Program-made: the position numbers and the translations under genes
NCBI GenBank assembly: GCA_002402125.1
Contig: NVVG01000067.1
Location: 1 to 9,802, forward strand
Source: Moraxellaceae bacterium
GTDB lineage: Bacteria > Pseudomonadota > Gammaproteobacteria > Pseudomonadales > Ketobacteraceae
Reading direction: 5' to 3'
Length of the DNA: 9,802 bases
The notes under the pieces: model-generated
Seen by the model: only the letters and a program-made list of their open reading frames with translations
Told to the model about the DNA's origin: nothing
The model's database searches: none
In this document: one piece after another, positions 1 through 7,910 of the stretch
Layout of the letters: each line of letters begins with the position of its first letter
Position numbering within the stretch: position 1 is the stretch's first letter

Positions 1-1264
1 CCATAAGATCTTGTTGAATCGCTTCCAAGGACCATTCTCGCTGCGCTTCTAGGCGCCACAAGGAGAATTGCAGGATCTTTCGCGTTTGCTCTACTTCAAG
101 CTTCTTATATTCAAAGCTCTCGGGGTTGATATCTGGTAACCCTTCCAAAAAGAATGACACCAATGGAGCTGCATCACTCAATACATTAATACGCTTCTGG
201 ATGAGAGGTATTACTTTACCCAGGTAACTTTGATTAATCGCCCAGGTGGTAAAACGTTCTGCCAGCGCGTCAACCGATAGTTCTTCACGGATCCATAAAC
301 CATTCAGCCAACTTAACTTATCAACATCAAATACTGGGCCACCCAGTGAAACGCGGGTAATATCGAAGACCTCAATCATTTCATCGAGGGTGAATTTTTC
401 CCGTTCATCAGGCATTGACCAACCCATACGACCAAGATAGTTTACTACCGCTTCTGGCAAGAACCCCATGCGTTCATAGTAATTAATACTGGTGGGATTT
501 TTACGCTTACTTAGTTTGCTCTTATCCGGATTACGCAATAATGGCATATGACATAGAACCGGCATATCCCAACCAAAATACTTGTATAGTAACTGGTGTT
601 TAGGGGCAGAGTTTATCCATTCTTCACCCCGAATAACGTGGGTAATCGCCATTAAGTGGTCATCGACTACGTTGGCCAGATGATAGGTCGGTAAACCATC
701 GGCCTTCATCAATACTTGCATGTCTATCTGGGACCAATCGATTTCAATGGTGCCTCGCAGCATATCGTCAAAGCTACAAACACCCTCTTCGGGTATTTTC
801 ATGCGTACAACGTAAGGTTCGCCGGCATCCAGTTTCTGCTGTACCTCAGCATCAGGCAGCTGCAATCCCCTACCATCGTATTTGGGCGTTTCACCGTTGG
901 CCATCTGTTGCTTACGCATCTCATCTAGCTCTTTCGTGGTAGCAAAACAATAAAATGCATGACCATTATCGAGTAACTGTTGCACGTATTTTGTGTAAAT
1001 CTCACTGCGTTCACTTTGGCGATAGGGACCAAAGTCACCACCCACGTCTGGGCCTTCATCCCACTGCAAACCTAACCATCGCATGGAATCAAATATTGCC
1101 TGCTCTGACTCTTGCGTGCTACGCGCCTGATCGGTGTCTTCAATACGAAGTACAAATTGACCACCATGTTTTTTGGCAAATGCCATATTAAACAGAGCAA
1201 TATAGGCGGTGCCTACATGTGGGTCACCGGTAGGAGATGGCGCGATTCTGGTACGTACTGTCAT
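1..1264 (-). CDS. gltX: Glutamyl-tRNA synthetase, 3' end outside the window
   Basis: This cytosolic class I aminoacyl-tRNA synthetase charges tRNA-Glu with glutamate using ATP. I translated 421 codons from the ATG at 1264; family members have about 470-490 residues, so roughly the last 50-70 residues lie beyond base 1. The HIGH-type signature is HVGT at residues 16-19, in the context [13 protein letters not shown], and the KMSKS-type loop is KLSKR at 250-254, in the context [12 protein letters not shown]. The stretch around [19 protein letters not shown] is typical of proteobacterial GltX. In the zinc-binding region, where many relatives read CFC, this protein reads YCFAT (Cys106, Ala108), so that zinc site is probably absent. 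The start is supported by TAAGG 8 bases upstream and by the conserved N-terminus [11 protein letters not shown]. Identification is very secure. Confidence 0.97.
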   Translation of the reverse strand, partial: MTVRTRIAPSPTGDPHVGTAYIALFNMAFAKKHGGQFVLRIEDTDQARSTQESEQAIFDSMRWLGLQWDEGPDVGGDFGPYRQSERSEIYTKYVQQLLDNGHAFYCFATTKELDEMRKQQMANGETPKYDGRGLQLPDAEVQQKLDAGEPYVVRMKIPEEGVCSFDDMLRGTIEIDWSQIDMQVLMKADGLPTYHLANVVDDHLMAITHVIRGEEWINSAPKHQLLYKYFGWDMPVLCHMPLLRNPDKSKLSKRKNPTSINYYERMGFLPEAVVNYLGRMGWSMPDEREKFTLDEMIEVFDITRVSLGGPVFDVDKLSWLNGLWIREELSVDALAERFTTWAINQSYLGKVIPLIQKRINVLSDAAPLVSFFLEGLPDINPESFEYKKLEVEQTRKILQFSLWRLEAQREWSLEAIQQDLM

Positions 1265-1320
1265 TACAAAGACCTTAATAAATGGCGTAAATAGAGGAAT
1301 TGGGATATCTAATGAGCGCA

Positions 1321-1326
1321 ATTATA
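1321..1326 (-). promoter_or_regulatory. Candidate -10 box of the gltX promoter
   Basis: The minus strand reads a perfect TATAAT here, 57 bases upstream of the gltX ATG, with a TG dinucleotide just upstream (TGGTTATAAT). No good -35 hexamer is found at 16-18 bases, so this would be a promoter with a weak -35. A separate TTGACC at 1375-1380 has no well-spaced -10 box. This is inference from the sequence alone. Confidence 0.4.
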
Positions 1327-1484
1327 ACCATGCACCAAGAAAGATGCATTATCTCAGAATATTAATGCCACAAAGGTCAATTAACTTACAAATAACGTGA
1401 AGAAACACCCAATACAGGCGTTATAGCGCCCGTTTAACCATTGCAGAGCCCCGATTTCTGCCGATAAACCCTCAAAAACAGCGG

Positions 1485-2324
1485 CTATGGCTTCTGAGGC
1501 ACTGCCCCTTCGAAAAACACCGCATCCGTACCCGGCATAATTTCTTGCCAAACATAGGGTGTAAATGAAAGTCGTTGCAGGTTCTCACCCAGCACAAAGA
1601 CATCGTTAGGCCCAACAAACCCCGTTCGCCCCCAGCCTTTTAACAGCATTTCTGCTCGAGTTTGTTTATAGTCCGTCGGCGTCCATGAGGTCAGCTTCAA
1701 TGATAGAGGTGTCACAAACCCTAGCTCTTTCTTAAGCTCAAAAGATACCTCTGACGAGGAAACCGACGTTCGCCAAAAACGATTGTCTATCTGAAATTCT
1801 TCGTAAGTTTTTGGGATACCCCATACCTCAATGCCAGCGGTAATTGCTAGGGTGCTATCTAACGAGATACGCTCAAAATACACGCCAGCGTCAGGAACCT
1901 TGCCGTCTAAGTAATCCTTCAAGCCGGGTAGATAGGAACTTCCAAAGCCCAGTAGATTCTGTAATATTGGCGCTTCGGGGTTTGTAGTCGCTCCAATAAG
2001 CGTAATAATTTCACGGTATGGACCGAGGCCGGCTTCACGATAATCCAGCACATAGATGATTGCCAGACCCTTATTTGCTGATAATTTTAAAGGATACAAA
2101 GCATTGCTATTCATACCGGAAGCCGCCTGCTCCAAGTCGATCGTTCCGATAATAGCCATACCCCACAAGTTACTTACATGTAGCGGCAGATAAATCTCTT
2201 GGCCTGTAGACAACAGGGTAGGTTCATTGTCTTGGGGGTAATCATCCAACAAGCCAGCAATTGCCTGGCCACTTAATAACACACTGAATATTACTACGGT
2301 AAAAATACGCGATACCTTGATCAT
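1485..2324 (-). CDS. Exported acetoacetate decarboxylase-like protein
   Basis: This protein belongs by sequence to the acetoacetate decarboxylase (ADC) fold family, whose classical member decarboxylates acetoacetate through a Schiff-base lysine. Family signatures are GLGPYRE (Glu105, matching the conserved active-site glutamate) and GIEVWGIPKTY (Lys172, matching the Schiff-base lysine). The second lysine of the classical Lys-Lys pair is Thr173. I chose the ATG at 2324 (279 residues) over the longer frame to 2396 because the protein then starts MIKVSRIFTVVIFSVLLSG followed by QAIA-GLL, a standard signal peptide cleaving near residue 23, and because GGGA lies 10 bases upstream. The extra 24 residues of the longer version look non-coding. 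It is followed by gltX after 220 bases and preceded by the sensor kinase after 158 bases, so co-transcription is uncertain. Family assignment is good; substrate and reaction are unknown, and a non-decarboxylase role is possible. Confidence 0.75.
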   Translation of the reverse strand: MIKVSRIFTVVIFSVLLSGQAIAGLLDDYPQDNEPTLLSTGQEIYLPLHVSNLWGMAIIGTIDLEQAASGMNSNALYPLKLSANKGLAIIYVLDYREAGLGPYREIITLIGATTNPEAPILQNLLGFGSSYLPGLKDYLDGKVPDAGVYFERISLDSTLAITAGIEVWGIPKTYEEFQIDNRFWRTSVSSSEVSFELKKELGFVTPLSLKLTSWTPTDYKQTRAEMLLKGWGRTGFVGPNDVFVLGENLQRLSFTPYVWQEIMPGTDAVFFEGAVPQKP

Positions 2325-2360
2325 TATCTGAAATTCCCTATTCGTTAGATCCAATGGTGC

Positions 2361-2376
2361 TACGGCCGAAACCGTA
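2361..2376. repeat. Short inverted repeat in the decarboxylase-like gene leader
   Basis: TACGG and CCGTA form a perfect 5-base stem around a 6-base loop, about 37-52 bases upstream of the preferred ATG at 2324. It could be a small leader hairpin or operator. It is not followed by a T-run, so a terminator is unlikely. It may be chance. Confidence 0.25.
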
Positions 2377-2482
2377 CAAACTAGCGTAGGCGGCAAGCAT
2401 GGGGTAAACCCTATAGAAAGTCGAGCAATTACACCTTTTATCTTAAAATCAGCCAGCCGCGACTACATTAAAATCACTACCA

Positions 2483-4822
2483 TTATTGAAGTATATTATT
2501 CTTTACTAAGATCGCTTTTAGCTCTGCTCGAGTATATGGTTTTGTTAAAAAGTCATCCATTCCGAGATCCAATGCTTTTTGCTTTTCCGACACTATCGCA
2601 TGGGCCGACACTCCTACAATCACCAACTTATCGATATGTGGTGCAGGTTTCTCCATGTCTCTAATTTTCTTGGTCGCATTCCAACCATCCAATACAGGCA
2701 TTTCACAATCCATTAAAATTAAATCATAGTTTTTCTCACTTTTTGCATATCGATCGATAGCTTCGCGTCCGTTATTGACAACATCTGGAATGATACCTAG
2801 TTTCTTGAGAGCGCCTTTGATTACAACTTGATTTACGTCATTATCTTCAGCAACCAGGACATTCATATCTATAACCAAATCTGCACCAGCAATTTCTATT
2901 TCCACTTGCTCTTCACCCATTAATGAAACCAGCCCATGCCTGATGGCAGCCCCACTCAATGGTGGTTGCAGCACCCTATGAGGAAAGGGAAATGTCAACT
3001 TCCTTAGATCTGATGCACGTTCAAGTGAATGGCAATAAACTAACAGGTAATCTGTAACAGATGACTTGTTAGCTAGTTGCTCAATATCCAAATCAGTCAG
3101 ATTATGTGCCTCTACGATTAACACATTTGGTTTCTCGTCCAAACAACTAGTAGCGTAGATACTAGAACGGAGTGACTCTGATTCAACGTGTGTGATCAAC
3201 TCAGAATACGGAAATATCGCGTCACTGGTTATTTTCTCTAGCGTTTTGTCCTCATAACATAATGCAACTGACTTATTCTTCATCAACTCATAAAAACTAT
3301 CACATTCATTAGACTGGCCAGCGCTCTCGGTTACCACTGAAAACCAAAATGTAGAACCCAGACCAAACTCACTATTGACGCCTATTTCCCCTCCCATAAG
3401 CTCAACCAGTCTTTTACTGATTGCCAAACCCAAGCCGGTCCCACCATAATTTCGTGAGGTTGAGCTATCAGCCTGAGAAAATGTTTCAAATAATGATGGC
3501 AGGGCCGATGTTGAAATACCTATTCCAGTGTCAGCTATTTCAAAACGCAATCGGTTAGGCGTCGAAATAGTGGGAGATGAAAACACCCTAATATCGACTG
3601 CCCCTGTTTTGGTAAACTTAAACGCATTCCCCAGTAAATTTAAAACGATCTGACGTAATCGAGTCGGATCACCTGATACGATGACTGGGGTATCTTGATC
3701 AAAAGAAATACTAAACCGTAGGTTCTTCTCGCTAGCGGTTAACGCAAAGATTGACCCGCAATCAAACAATAGTTGCTCTAGATCAAATGGAATATTCTCT
3801 AACTGAAGGTTGCCCGCTTCCATCTTCGAAAAATCCAGAATATCGTTAATAACCGTTATTAATGCCTGGCAAGAGCTCTGGATAATATCAACGTACTCTT
3901 GCTGATCTTCAGTCAAATCAGTATCGTTGAGCAACTCAGCAATGCCGTACACACCATTCATCGGCGTGCGTATTTCATGACTCATATTCGCTAGAAAATC
4001 GATTTTTGCCTGTGATGCGACCAACAGCTGTTCATTCAGTGTTCGAATGGAGTTTGTTCGTTCATCTACTTTTTCCTCTAAGTCATGCTGATAACTCAGA
4101 ATCGCGTCATTCTTTTCCTTTATTGCTTCTTGCATTGAGCTGAAACTTTGAATCAGCAATCCCAGCTCATCATCCCGATATGCAGATTTGTCTTCGAACT
4201 CCAAAAAATCTGCATTATCTTTGGTCGTTACATCTGGATTGAGCTCATTGACTCTAGCGGTAAGCCTTCCTAACGGAGCAACAAGGATGTGTTTCAATAC
4301 AAAAAAGAAGATAAGACACAAAAAGATCGTTTTAATGACGGCGCTGACAACCGTGATTTTAAAACTATAAGCGGCGCGCTCTACAACAACAAATGCTCGA
4401 GTGGAAACGACAATCTGACCTAGCGGACGATTGCCTGCGGGTTCGATTAGCGGGTAACTGTAAGTATAGATACCTGATTTTTGTGTTGAATCCAAACTGC
4501 CTGTTCCAGAAGGGTCATTCCAGCCTGAAAATACCTTTTTTCCACGCTCATCATATATTTCAACACCGACAATTTGATCGGTAGTTAAAATACTATTTGC
4601 AGTGACCTCTATCTGGCTATCATCAAAATTCCACAACGCCTGGGCAATGATCGGCGTAAACAGCTCTACCTTTCCACTGACCTCCTCCGTTAAGCGCTGT
4701 TTCTCGTTCTGAAACTCTAATGCAAGCTGCCCCAACGTCAGAGCGACAGCAATAAATAAGTAAATGCCCAACGACACCCGTAAAAGTCGTGAAGCCAGGC
4801 TGTTTTTAACATTGTTGAGCAT
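2483..4822 (-). CDS. Hybrid sensor histidine kinase with degenerate and intact receiver domains
   Basis: This inner-membrane kinase senses a signal, autophosphorylates on His and passes phosphate to its own receiver Asp. Order: TM1 about 12-35; periplasmic sensor about 36-150, Cache-like but not assigned; TM2 about 156-180; HAMP 181-235; coiled coil 236-272; HisKA with the H-box [11 protein letters not shown] (His282); HATPase with N-box Asn399, G1 DTGIG (431-435) and G2 GGTGLGLAI (460-468). A region at about 516-636 has receiver-like size and spacing but lacks the acidic pair and phosphoacceptor Asp (IVEAHN at that place). The C-terminal receiver, about 652-776, is complete: Glu659/Asp660, Asp705 in LILMDCEMP, Ser739 and Lys761. 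No HPt domain is present, so output needs a separate phosphotransfer protein and regulator, neither seen nearby. An in-frame TAG 12 bases upstream fixes the ATG at 4822 as the earliest start; no clear Shine-Dalgarno precedes it. Confidence 0.93.
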   Translation of the reverse strand: MLNNVKNSLASRLLRVSLGIYLFIAVALTLGQLALEFQNEKQRLTEEVSGKVELFTPIIAQALWNFDDSQIEVTANSILTTDQIVGVEIYDERGKKVFSGWNDPSGTGSLDSTQKSGIYTYSYPLIEPAGNRPLGQIVVSTRAFVVVERAAYSFKITVVSAVIKTIFLCLIFFFVLKHILVAPLGRLTARVNELNPDVTTKDNADFLEFEDKSAYRDDELGLLIQSFSSMQEAIKEKNDAILSYQHDLEEKVDERTNSIRTLNEQLLVASQAKIDFLANMSHEIRTPMNGVYGIAELLNDTDLTEDQQEYVDIIQSSCQALITVINDILDFSKMEAGNLQLENIPFDLEQLLFDCGSIFALTASEKNLRFSISFDQDTPVIVSGDPTRLRQIVLNLLGNAFKFTKTGAVDIRVFSSPTISTPNRLRFEIADTGIGISTSALPSLFETFSQADSSTSRNYGGTGLGLAISKRLVELMGGEIGVNSEFGLGSTFWFSVVTESAGQSNECDSFYELMKNKSVALCYEDKTLEKITSDAIFPYSELITHVESESLRSSIYATSCLDEKPNVLIVEAHNLTDLDIEQLANKSSVTDYLLVYCHSLERASDLRKLTFPFPHRVLQPPLSGAAIRHGLVSLMGEEQVEIEIAGADLVIDMNVLVAEDNDVNQVVIKGALKKLGIIPDVVNNGREAIDRYAKSEKNYDLILMDCEMPVLDGWNATKKIRDMEKPAPHIDKLVIVGVSAHAIVSEKQKALDLGMDDFLTKPYTRAELKAILVKNNILQ

Positions 4823-5103
4823 AGAAAAGCACTACAATTAAGTGGAAATTCATATCATAAGAACATCCCAGAATAGCTTGCTAACTAGCTGAACTAGCAG
4901 TAGTTTAGCGACAACAGTCTATGGATATAATTGTAGTTTATAATGTATATGATGATTTGGATACAGCGCTGGTAGATCAAATATTTCTAATAGCCCTCCT
5001 CCAACACAGCTGTTAACTATGCTTACAATATTCCTCACGTTAACTTAGTTAAAAATCCGTCATTCTAAAGCAGAATTTAATTATTCGTACCCTCAGTAAT
5101 TTA
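4823..5103. other. AT-rich intergenic spacer
   Basis: This spacer lies between the kinase and the P450/glycosyltransferase block. It must hold the kinase promoter, but I see no confident -35/-10 pair; TATGAT on the minus strand about 27 bases from the kinase ATG is a possible -10. A 9-base unit (AACTAGCTG/AACTAGCAG) is tandemly duplicated at 4883-4900, inside a loosely palindromic stretch TGCTA...TAGCA. Short frames of 31 codons (plus, 4921) and 39 codons (minus, GTG at about 5039) exist but have no ribosome binding site or recognisable features. No RNA gene was recognised. Confidence 0.5.
4883..4900. repeat. Tandem 9-base repeat upstream of the sensor kinase
   Basis: AACTAGCTG is followed directly by AACTAGCAG, with 8 of 9 bases identical. 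It sits 61-78 bases upstream of the kinase ATG, within or just upstream of where its promoter would be, so a binding site for a regulator is possible. The function is inference only. Confidence 0.35.
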
Positions 5104-5262
5104 CTACCAATTCTTAATTTTGAATAAATACATACTCGACAGCATCAATTGTTGGCGTTTAGCTTGTTTCTTTAGAGAATGGCTGTCCAAGTTTGTTGCT
5201 CTTGAGGATTGCAATACATGTTGTTCCACATTCTGTGGAAGTCTTAGTTTGTTCTTTTCCAT
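5104..5262 (-). CDS. Candidate 52-residue small protein overlapping the glycosyltransferase end
   Basis: An ATG at 5262 lies inside the last codons of the glycosyltransferase and opens a different frame for 52 codons to a TAG at 5104-5106, overlapping the upstream gene by 19 bases. The peptide starts MEKNKLRLPQNVEQH, is rich in Lys, Gln and Leu in the middle (SLKKQAKRQQ), and ends in an aromatic and basic tail, YLFKIKNW. There is no signal peptide or membrane segment. No Shine-Dalgarno is visible, so translation would depend on coupling to the upstream stop codon. No family is recognised. It could be a real small gene, for example a modified-peptide precursor beside the P450, or a chance open frame in AT-rich DNA; the second is not excluded. 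Confidence 0.35.
   Translation of the reverse strand: MEKNKLRLPQNVEQHVLQSSRATNLDSHSLKKQAKRQQLMLSSMYLFKIKNW
5224..5240. repeat. Perfect 7-base inverted repeat just after the glycosyltransferase stop
   Basis: TTCCACA and TGTGGAA are separated by TTC, giving a hairpin of 7 pairs and a 3-base loop that begins 3 bases past the stop codon at 5244. It lacks a T-run on the minus strand, so it is not a canonical terminator. It also falls inside the candidate small ORF. It might stabilise the 3' end of the transcript or be a protein site. Confidence 0.4.
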
Positions 5263-6200
5263 TTTAACATCATAAAACTGACAAACATTCTCTTTAAAAC
5301 TTGCAAATCTAATGCAACATTAGCATTCGCTCTAACTGCAGATATATATGACTCCAAAGCCTCGCGCCACATTTCTTCGCGAAAAAATATTCGCCCACGT
5401 GATTTTTGGGTTTTTGCTAGAAACTCTGCTTTATATATTAATGCTTCATCATGACAACCCATCAATATTGGATCAAACATAACATCAACTAATCCGGCAT
5501 CATTCTTTGTCGCTAATATATTATTTCTAAATCTCTTATTGTGATCATAAACATCAACAAAAACGGACTGACTCTGAAAACAGCGGTACTTTAATAAAAG
5601 ATGTGCAATTACAACAATATCAAAACTTTTTGGAAGCGCAGCAGGATAATCTATAAACTCCTTCAATAGCTTTCGCTTAACCAACGTACCACAGGTAGTT
5701 GCTGATATATCTCCGAGAATAAAAGCACGAAAACACGCCAGTGGGTCATCTAAAGGGAATAAATCATTGGATATTTTTTTTCGTTTACCGTCAATTGAAA
5801 TTGAACATGACCGACCAAACACCACATCCAGAGAAGGGTCTCTATCTAGAATCGAATTAATAGTTTGAATATAGTCTGCTTTAAGACAATCATCTGCAGC
5901 CATAAATATAATGTATTCTGCAGTAGATCTTCGAATAGCCTCACAGCAAGCAACATTTGGCCCTTTATTATCTTGAAAATAGTAATAAAAATTCTTTTTG
6001 CTGGAGTACCGACTATATAGCAATGATTTTGTACCATCAGTAGATCCATCATCCATGACTATAACTTGAAAATCGATACTTTTTTGACAAAAAATACTAT
6101 CAAGGGCCCTAACTATAAAATGGGCATAATTATAGGTAGGAACAATAAATGCGTATTTTATTTTATCTAGCCCCCTTGAGTCATTCACTTGCAGAGACAC
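5244..6200 (-). CDS. Family 2 (GT-A fold) glycosyltransferase
   Basis: This 318-residue cytosolic or membrane-associated enzyme should transfer a sugar from a nucleotide-sugar donor to an unknown acceptor. The N-terminal GT2 core reads FIVPTYNYAHF, then VIVMDDGSTDGT (Asp50/Asp51 region, nucleotide binding), then YIIFMAADDCL with the DxD-like metal/donor motif at about 101-104. The C-terminal half (about 240-318) is basic, ends in WKRTN and has no transmembrane segment. Several in-frame starts exist: GTG 6206, TTG 6203 and GTG 6200. I chose GTG 6200 because AAGGAG ends 7 bases before it but only 1 base before 6206. The gene overlaps the P450 end by 20 bases, which implies one transcript and translational coupling. 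The acceptor could be a P450-modified product or a cell-surface glycan; the sequence does not decide. Confidence 0.88.
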   Translation of the reverse strand: MSLQVNDSRGLDKIKYAFIVPTYNYAHFIVRALDSIFCQKSIDFQVIVMDDGSTDGTKSLLYSRYSSKKNFYYYFQDNKGPNVACCEAIRRSTAEYIIFMAADDCLKADYIQTINSILDRDPSLDVVFGRSCSISIDGKRKKISNDLFPLDDPLACFRAFILGDISATTCGTLVKRKLLKEFIDYPAALPKSFDIVVIAHLLLKYRCFQSQSVFVDVYDHNKRFRNNILATKNDAGLVDVMFDPILMGCHDEALIYKAEFLAKTQKSRGRIFFREEMWREALESYISAVRANANVALDLQVLKRMFVSFMMLKWKRTN

Positions 6201-7527
6201 CAACACACTCCTTTGCTATAATTTTCGCTTTCATCACATGATCTTTAGCCTGAAGCACCATGAAATTTGGAGAAAATAGTTCTGGTTCATTTGAAAAAAC
6301 AAAGTCAAAATTCTCACAGAGATACGCAAGCGTAATAGATGCCTGCAACCGCGCAAAATGCTCACCGATACAATTCCTAGGGCCTAAACCAAATGGCAAA
6401 TAGGCGCCTTTAGACCACGTTTTGTTTGCTTTATTAACAAACCTTTGCGGAAGAAATTTGTCGGGGTCAGGAAAGTATTCTTCTGACCTATGCATAACCA
6501 AGGGAGAGATAAATAAATCTGCACCTTTTGGCAATATGTTCTTTGAAGGCAAGGTGACCGTTTCATTAACACGCCTGTGAAAAATCCAGGCGTGAGGGTA
6601 CTTCCGAACCGTTTCCGAATACACTGCATTAATATAGACTAACTGTTTATGGGAATCGCTATCTACTCCCCTGCCCCCTAAAACAGCCGCTAATTCTTTT
6701 TCAACGTTTTCTTTCATCGATCTATTTAATGACAATTCATACAGTGTCCAGCTTAGCGTTCGAATAGGATCAGAACCTGCGATAAAAAAACCTTTTAACT
6801 CATCCACCATTATCTTATCGCTTAAAGGGTTACCGGCATCATCCCTTACCCCTATAATTTGCCCAATAACTGAGGACTCCCCAACACCATCATTCCTTGT
6901 AAGTGCATCACGTTTCTTATTAATATATCCAAGCACTAACTCATCCATAAGCTGATTACAACTCTCGTAATCTCGATTACGTTTCGTTGGGATAAATGAT
7001 GGAATGGGAATGCGGGATTTTTTTTGCTTGCACATATTCCGATGACAACTGACCGCCAAGGAGTGAATTTCAACTGCTTCTTTTTCGTCATCTATATCAA
7101 AAACAAACTTTGCCATAGTTAACAGCCCCATGTTAACTAGCTCTCCCATCACGTTTATTTCCGACCCAGACTCCCAACGGGAGGCCACTCTCTCGGCATC
7201 TAAGTATATTTGGTTAACAAGCGTTGAAATCGAAGGTTTCATCCAGGCACTTTGCAATGATCGCCGTTGACGTTTATGGGCACTCCCCTCGTTATTTAAA
7301 ATGCTTTTTCCCAAAAATCGCTCAAAATCACGGGGAAACCAACTCTTTTTAAAAGCAAGCGGCTTTTCCATCAAAATATACTTTATATCCTCGGGATGAC
7401 TAAGAAGGAATGTGTTTCTTCCAAAATTAAGCCTAACGAAATTACCTTTCTGGGATTGTCGCTGTATAAACCCAATCGGATCTTTACGCTGGTCAGAAAG
7501 GTGTTTACTAAATGGGTTTAGAGTCAT
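6181..7527 (-). CDS. Cytochrome P450 monooxygenase-like protein with atypical I-helix
   Basis: This 448-residue soluble bacterial P450 is of typical length. The haem-binding loop is PFGLGPRNCIG with the thiolate ligand Cys386, the K-helix ExxR is ETVR (305-308), and the C-helix region reads HKRQRRS (84-90). The I-helix reads IAGSDPIRTLSW (249-260): the acidic residue Asp253 is kept but the usual Thr is Pro254, and the segment from Asp to LSW is one residue shorter than in common AGxDTT-type P450s. I chose the ATG at 7527 with GGA about 9 bases upstream; a longer version from TTG 7581 lacks a proper site and adds 18 unconvincing residues. No membrane anchor or fused reductase is present, and no ferredoxin or reductase gene lies nearby, so electrons must come from elsewhere or the enzyme may use peroxide. 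Substrate unknown. The glycosyltransferase start overlaps its stop. Confidence 0.93.
   Translation of the reverse strand: MTLNPFSKHLSDQRKDPIGFIQRQSQKGNFVRLNFGRNTFLLSHPEDIKYILMEKPLAFKKSWFPRDFERFLGKSILNNEGSAHKRQRRSLQSAWMKPSISTLVNQIYLDAERVASRWESGSEINVMGELVNMGLLTMAKFVFDIDDEKEAVEIHSLAVSCHRNMCKQKKSRIPIPSFIPTKRNRDYESCNQLMDELVLGYINKKRDALTRNDGVGESSVIGQIIGVRDDAGNPLSDKIMVDELKGFFIAGSDPIRTLSWTLYELSLNRSMKENVEKELAAVLGGRGVDSDSHKQLVYINAVYSETVRKYPHAWIFHRRVNETVTLPSKNILPKGADLFISPLVMHRSEEYFPDPDKFLPQRFVNKANKTWSKGAYLPFGLGPRNCIGEHFARLQASITLAYLCENFDFVFSNEPELFSPNFMVLQAKDHVMKAKIIAKECVGVSASE
6208..6213 (-). promoter_or_regulatory. Shine-Dalgarno AAGGAG that sets the glycosyltransferase start
   Basis: AAGGAG lies inside the 3' end of the P450 gene. 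It is followed by T-GTG-TTG-GTG; only the second GTG (6200) has a standard 7-base spacing, so it decides the start among the clustered candidates. Confidence 0.75.
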
Positions 7528-7618
7528 GTTGATTTTTCCACGTGCAAATTCTTCAATATTTTTGGTGTTACAGACTGACAACCTGTCCTAGTGGTGCATT
7601 GCCTTAAACTTTTATTCC

Positions 7619-7816
7619 CTAGCATCCATCTCTAATCACCAGTGAGCTGGTTAATCCATTGGCATTGAAGATCGCCCTACTCACATAGGTAAGCTTACCT
7701 GTGCCTATATTCCGCGATAATTGAATCAAAGATTTTTCAACGTCCATTTCATTATTGCTTAGGGCACCAAATATCCCGGAAAGATAAATTTTCCCATCAT
7801 CAGAGCTAGCAACCAT
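7619..7816 (-). CDS. Hypothetical 65-residue ORF, possibly a gene fragment
   Basis: This frame runs from ATG 7816 to a TAG at 7619, ending 91 bases before the P450 start on the same strand. The product is soluble, begins MVASSDDGKIYLSGIFGALS, and ends LVIRDGC with a terminal Cys. There is no signal peptide, membrane segment or recognised family. The G-rich GAGGGG directly abuts the ATG (no spacer), so the start is doubtful. The preceding 32-codon frame (7804-7899, other reading frame) follows a perfect Shine-Dalgarno, so this ORF could be the downstream part of a frameshifted small gene. It could also be an intact small gene co-transcribed with the P450. Confidence that it is expressed as drawn is low. 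Confidence 0.35.
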   Translation of the reverse strand: MVASSDDGKIYLSGIFGALSNNEMDVEKSLIQLSRNIGTGKLTYVSRAIFNANGLTSSLVIRDGC

Positions 7817-7825
7817 CCCCTCTAA

Positions 7826-7838
7826 CTACATAATGTAG
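7826..7838. repeat. 13-base palindrome upstream of the 65-residue ORF
   Basis: CTACAT and ATGTAG are perfect inverted copies around a single central A, 10-22 bases upstream of the ATG at 7816. The size and symmetry would suit a dimeric repressor site, but only one copy was seen and no regulator gene is nearby. Confidence 0.3.
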
Positions 7839-7902
7839 GTGCACAGGCGAGTTTACAGACAACAGACAGTTTGAGATATTCTTGAGCTGAAGCTTACTTA
7901 GG

Positions 7903-7910
7903 ACCTCCTT
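7903..7910 (-). promoter_or_regulatory. Perfect Shine-Dalgarno AAGGAGGT without a start codon
   Basis: The minus strand carries the full anti-16S complement AAGGAGGT, but no ATG, GTG or TTG occurs at a usable distance. The frame starting at the next CTA (7899) stays open for 31 codons (LSKLQLKNIS... to ...VVRGDGC). This looks like the remains of a translation start whose initiation codon was lost. Confidence 0.4.

Noticed and set aside
246..1400. Several plus-strand frames of 60-78 codons across gltX and its upstream gap
   Set aside because: All are antisense shadows of gltX; the minus-strand frame is unmistakable.
1417..1430. Hairpin GGCG...CGCC between the decarboxylase-like gene and gltX as a terminator
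   Set aside because: The stem is only 4-6 pairs with a wobble, and there is no T-run directly after it on the minus strand.
2325..2396. Extending the decarboxylase-like protein to an ATG at 2396
   Set aside because: It would bury the signal peptide behind 24 uncharacteristic residues and has no better ribosome site.
4921..5039. Short frames on both strands (31 codons plus, 39 codons minus) in the kinase upstream spacer
   Set aside because: No ribosome binding site, overlapping each other on opposite strands, and no recognisable composition or motif.
5051..5076. ATTCT/AGAAT stem followed by five T on the minus strand as a terminator for the P450 block
   Set aside because: The stem is five AT-rich pairs and the T-run is separated from it by several bases; too weak to call.
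7528..7581. Extending the P450 to a TTG at 7581
   Set aside because: An in-frame stop lies just upstream of the TTG, no properly spaced ribosome site exists, and the added residues do not look like a P450 N-terminus.
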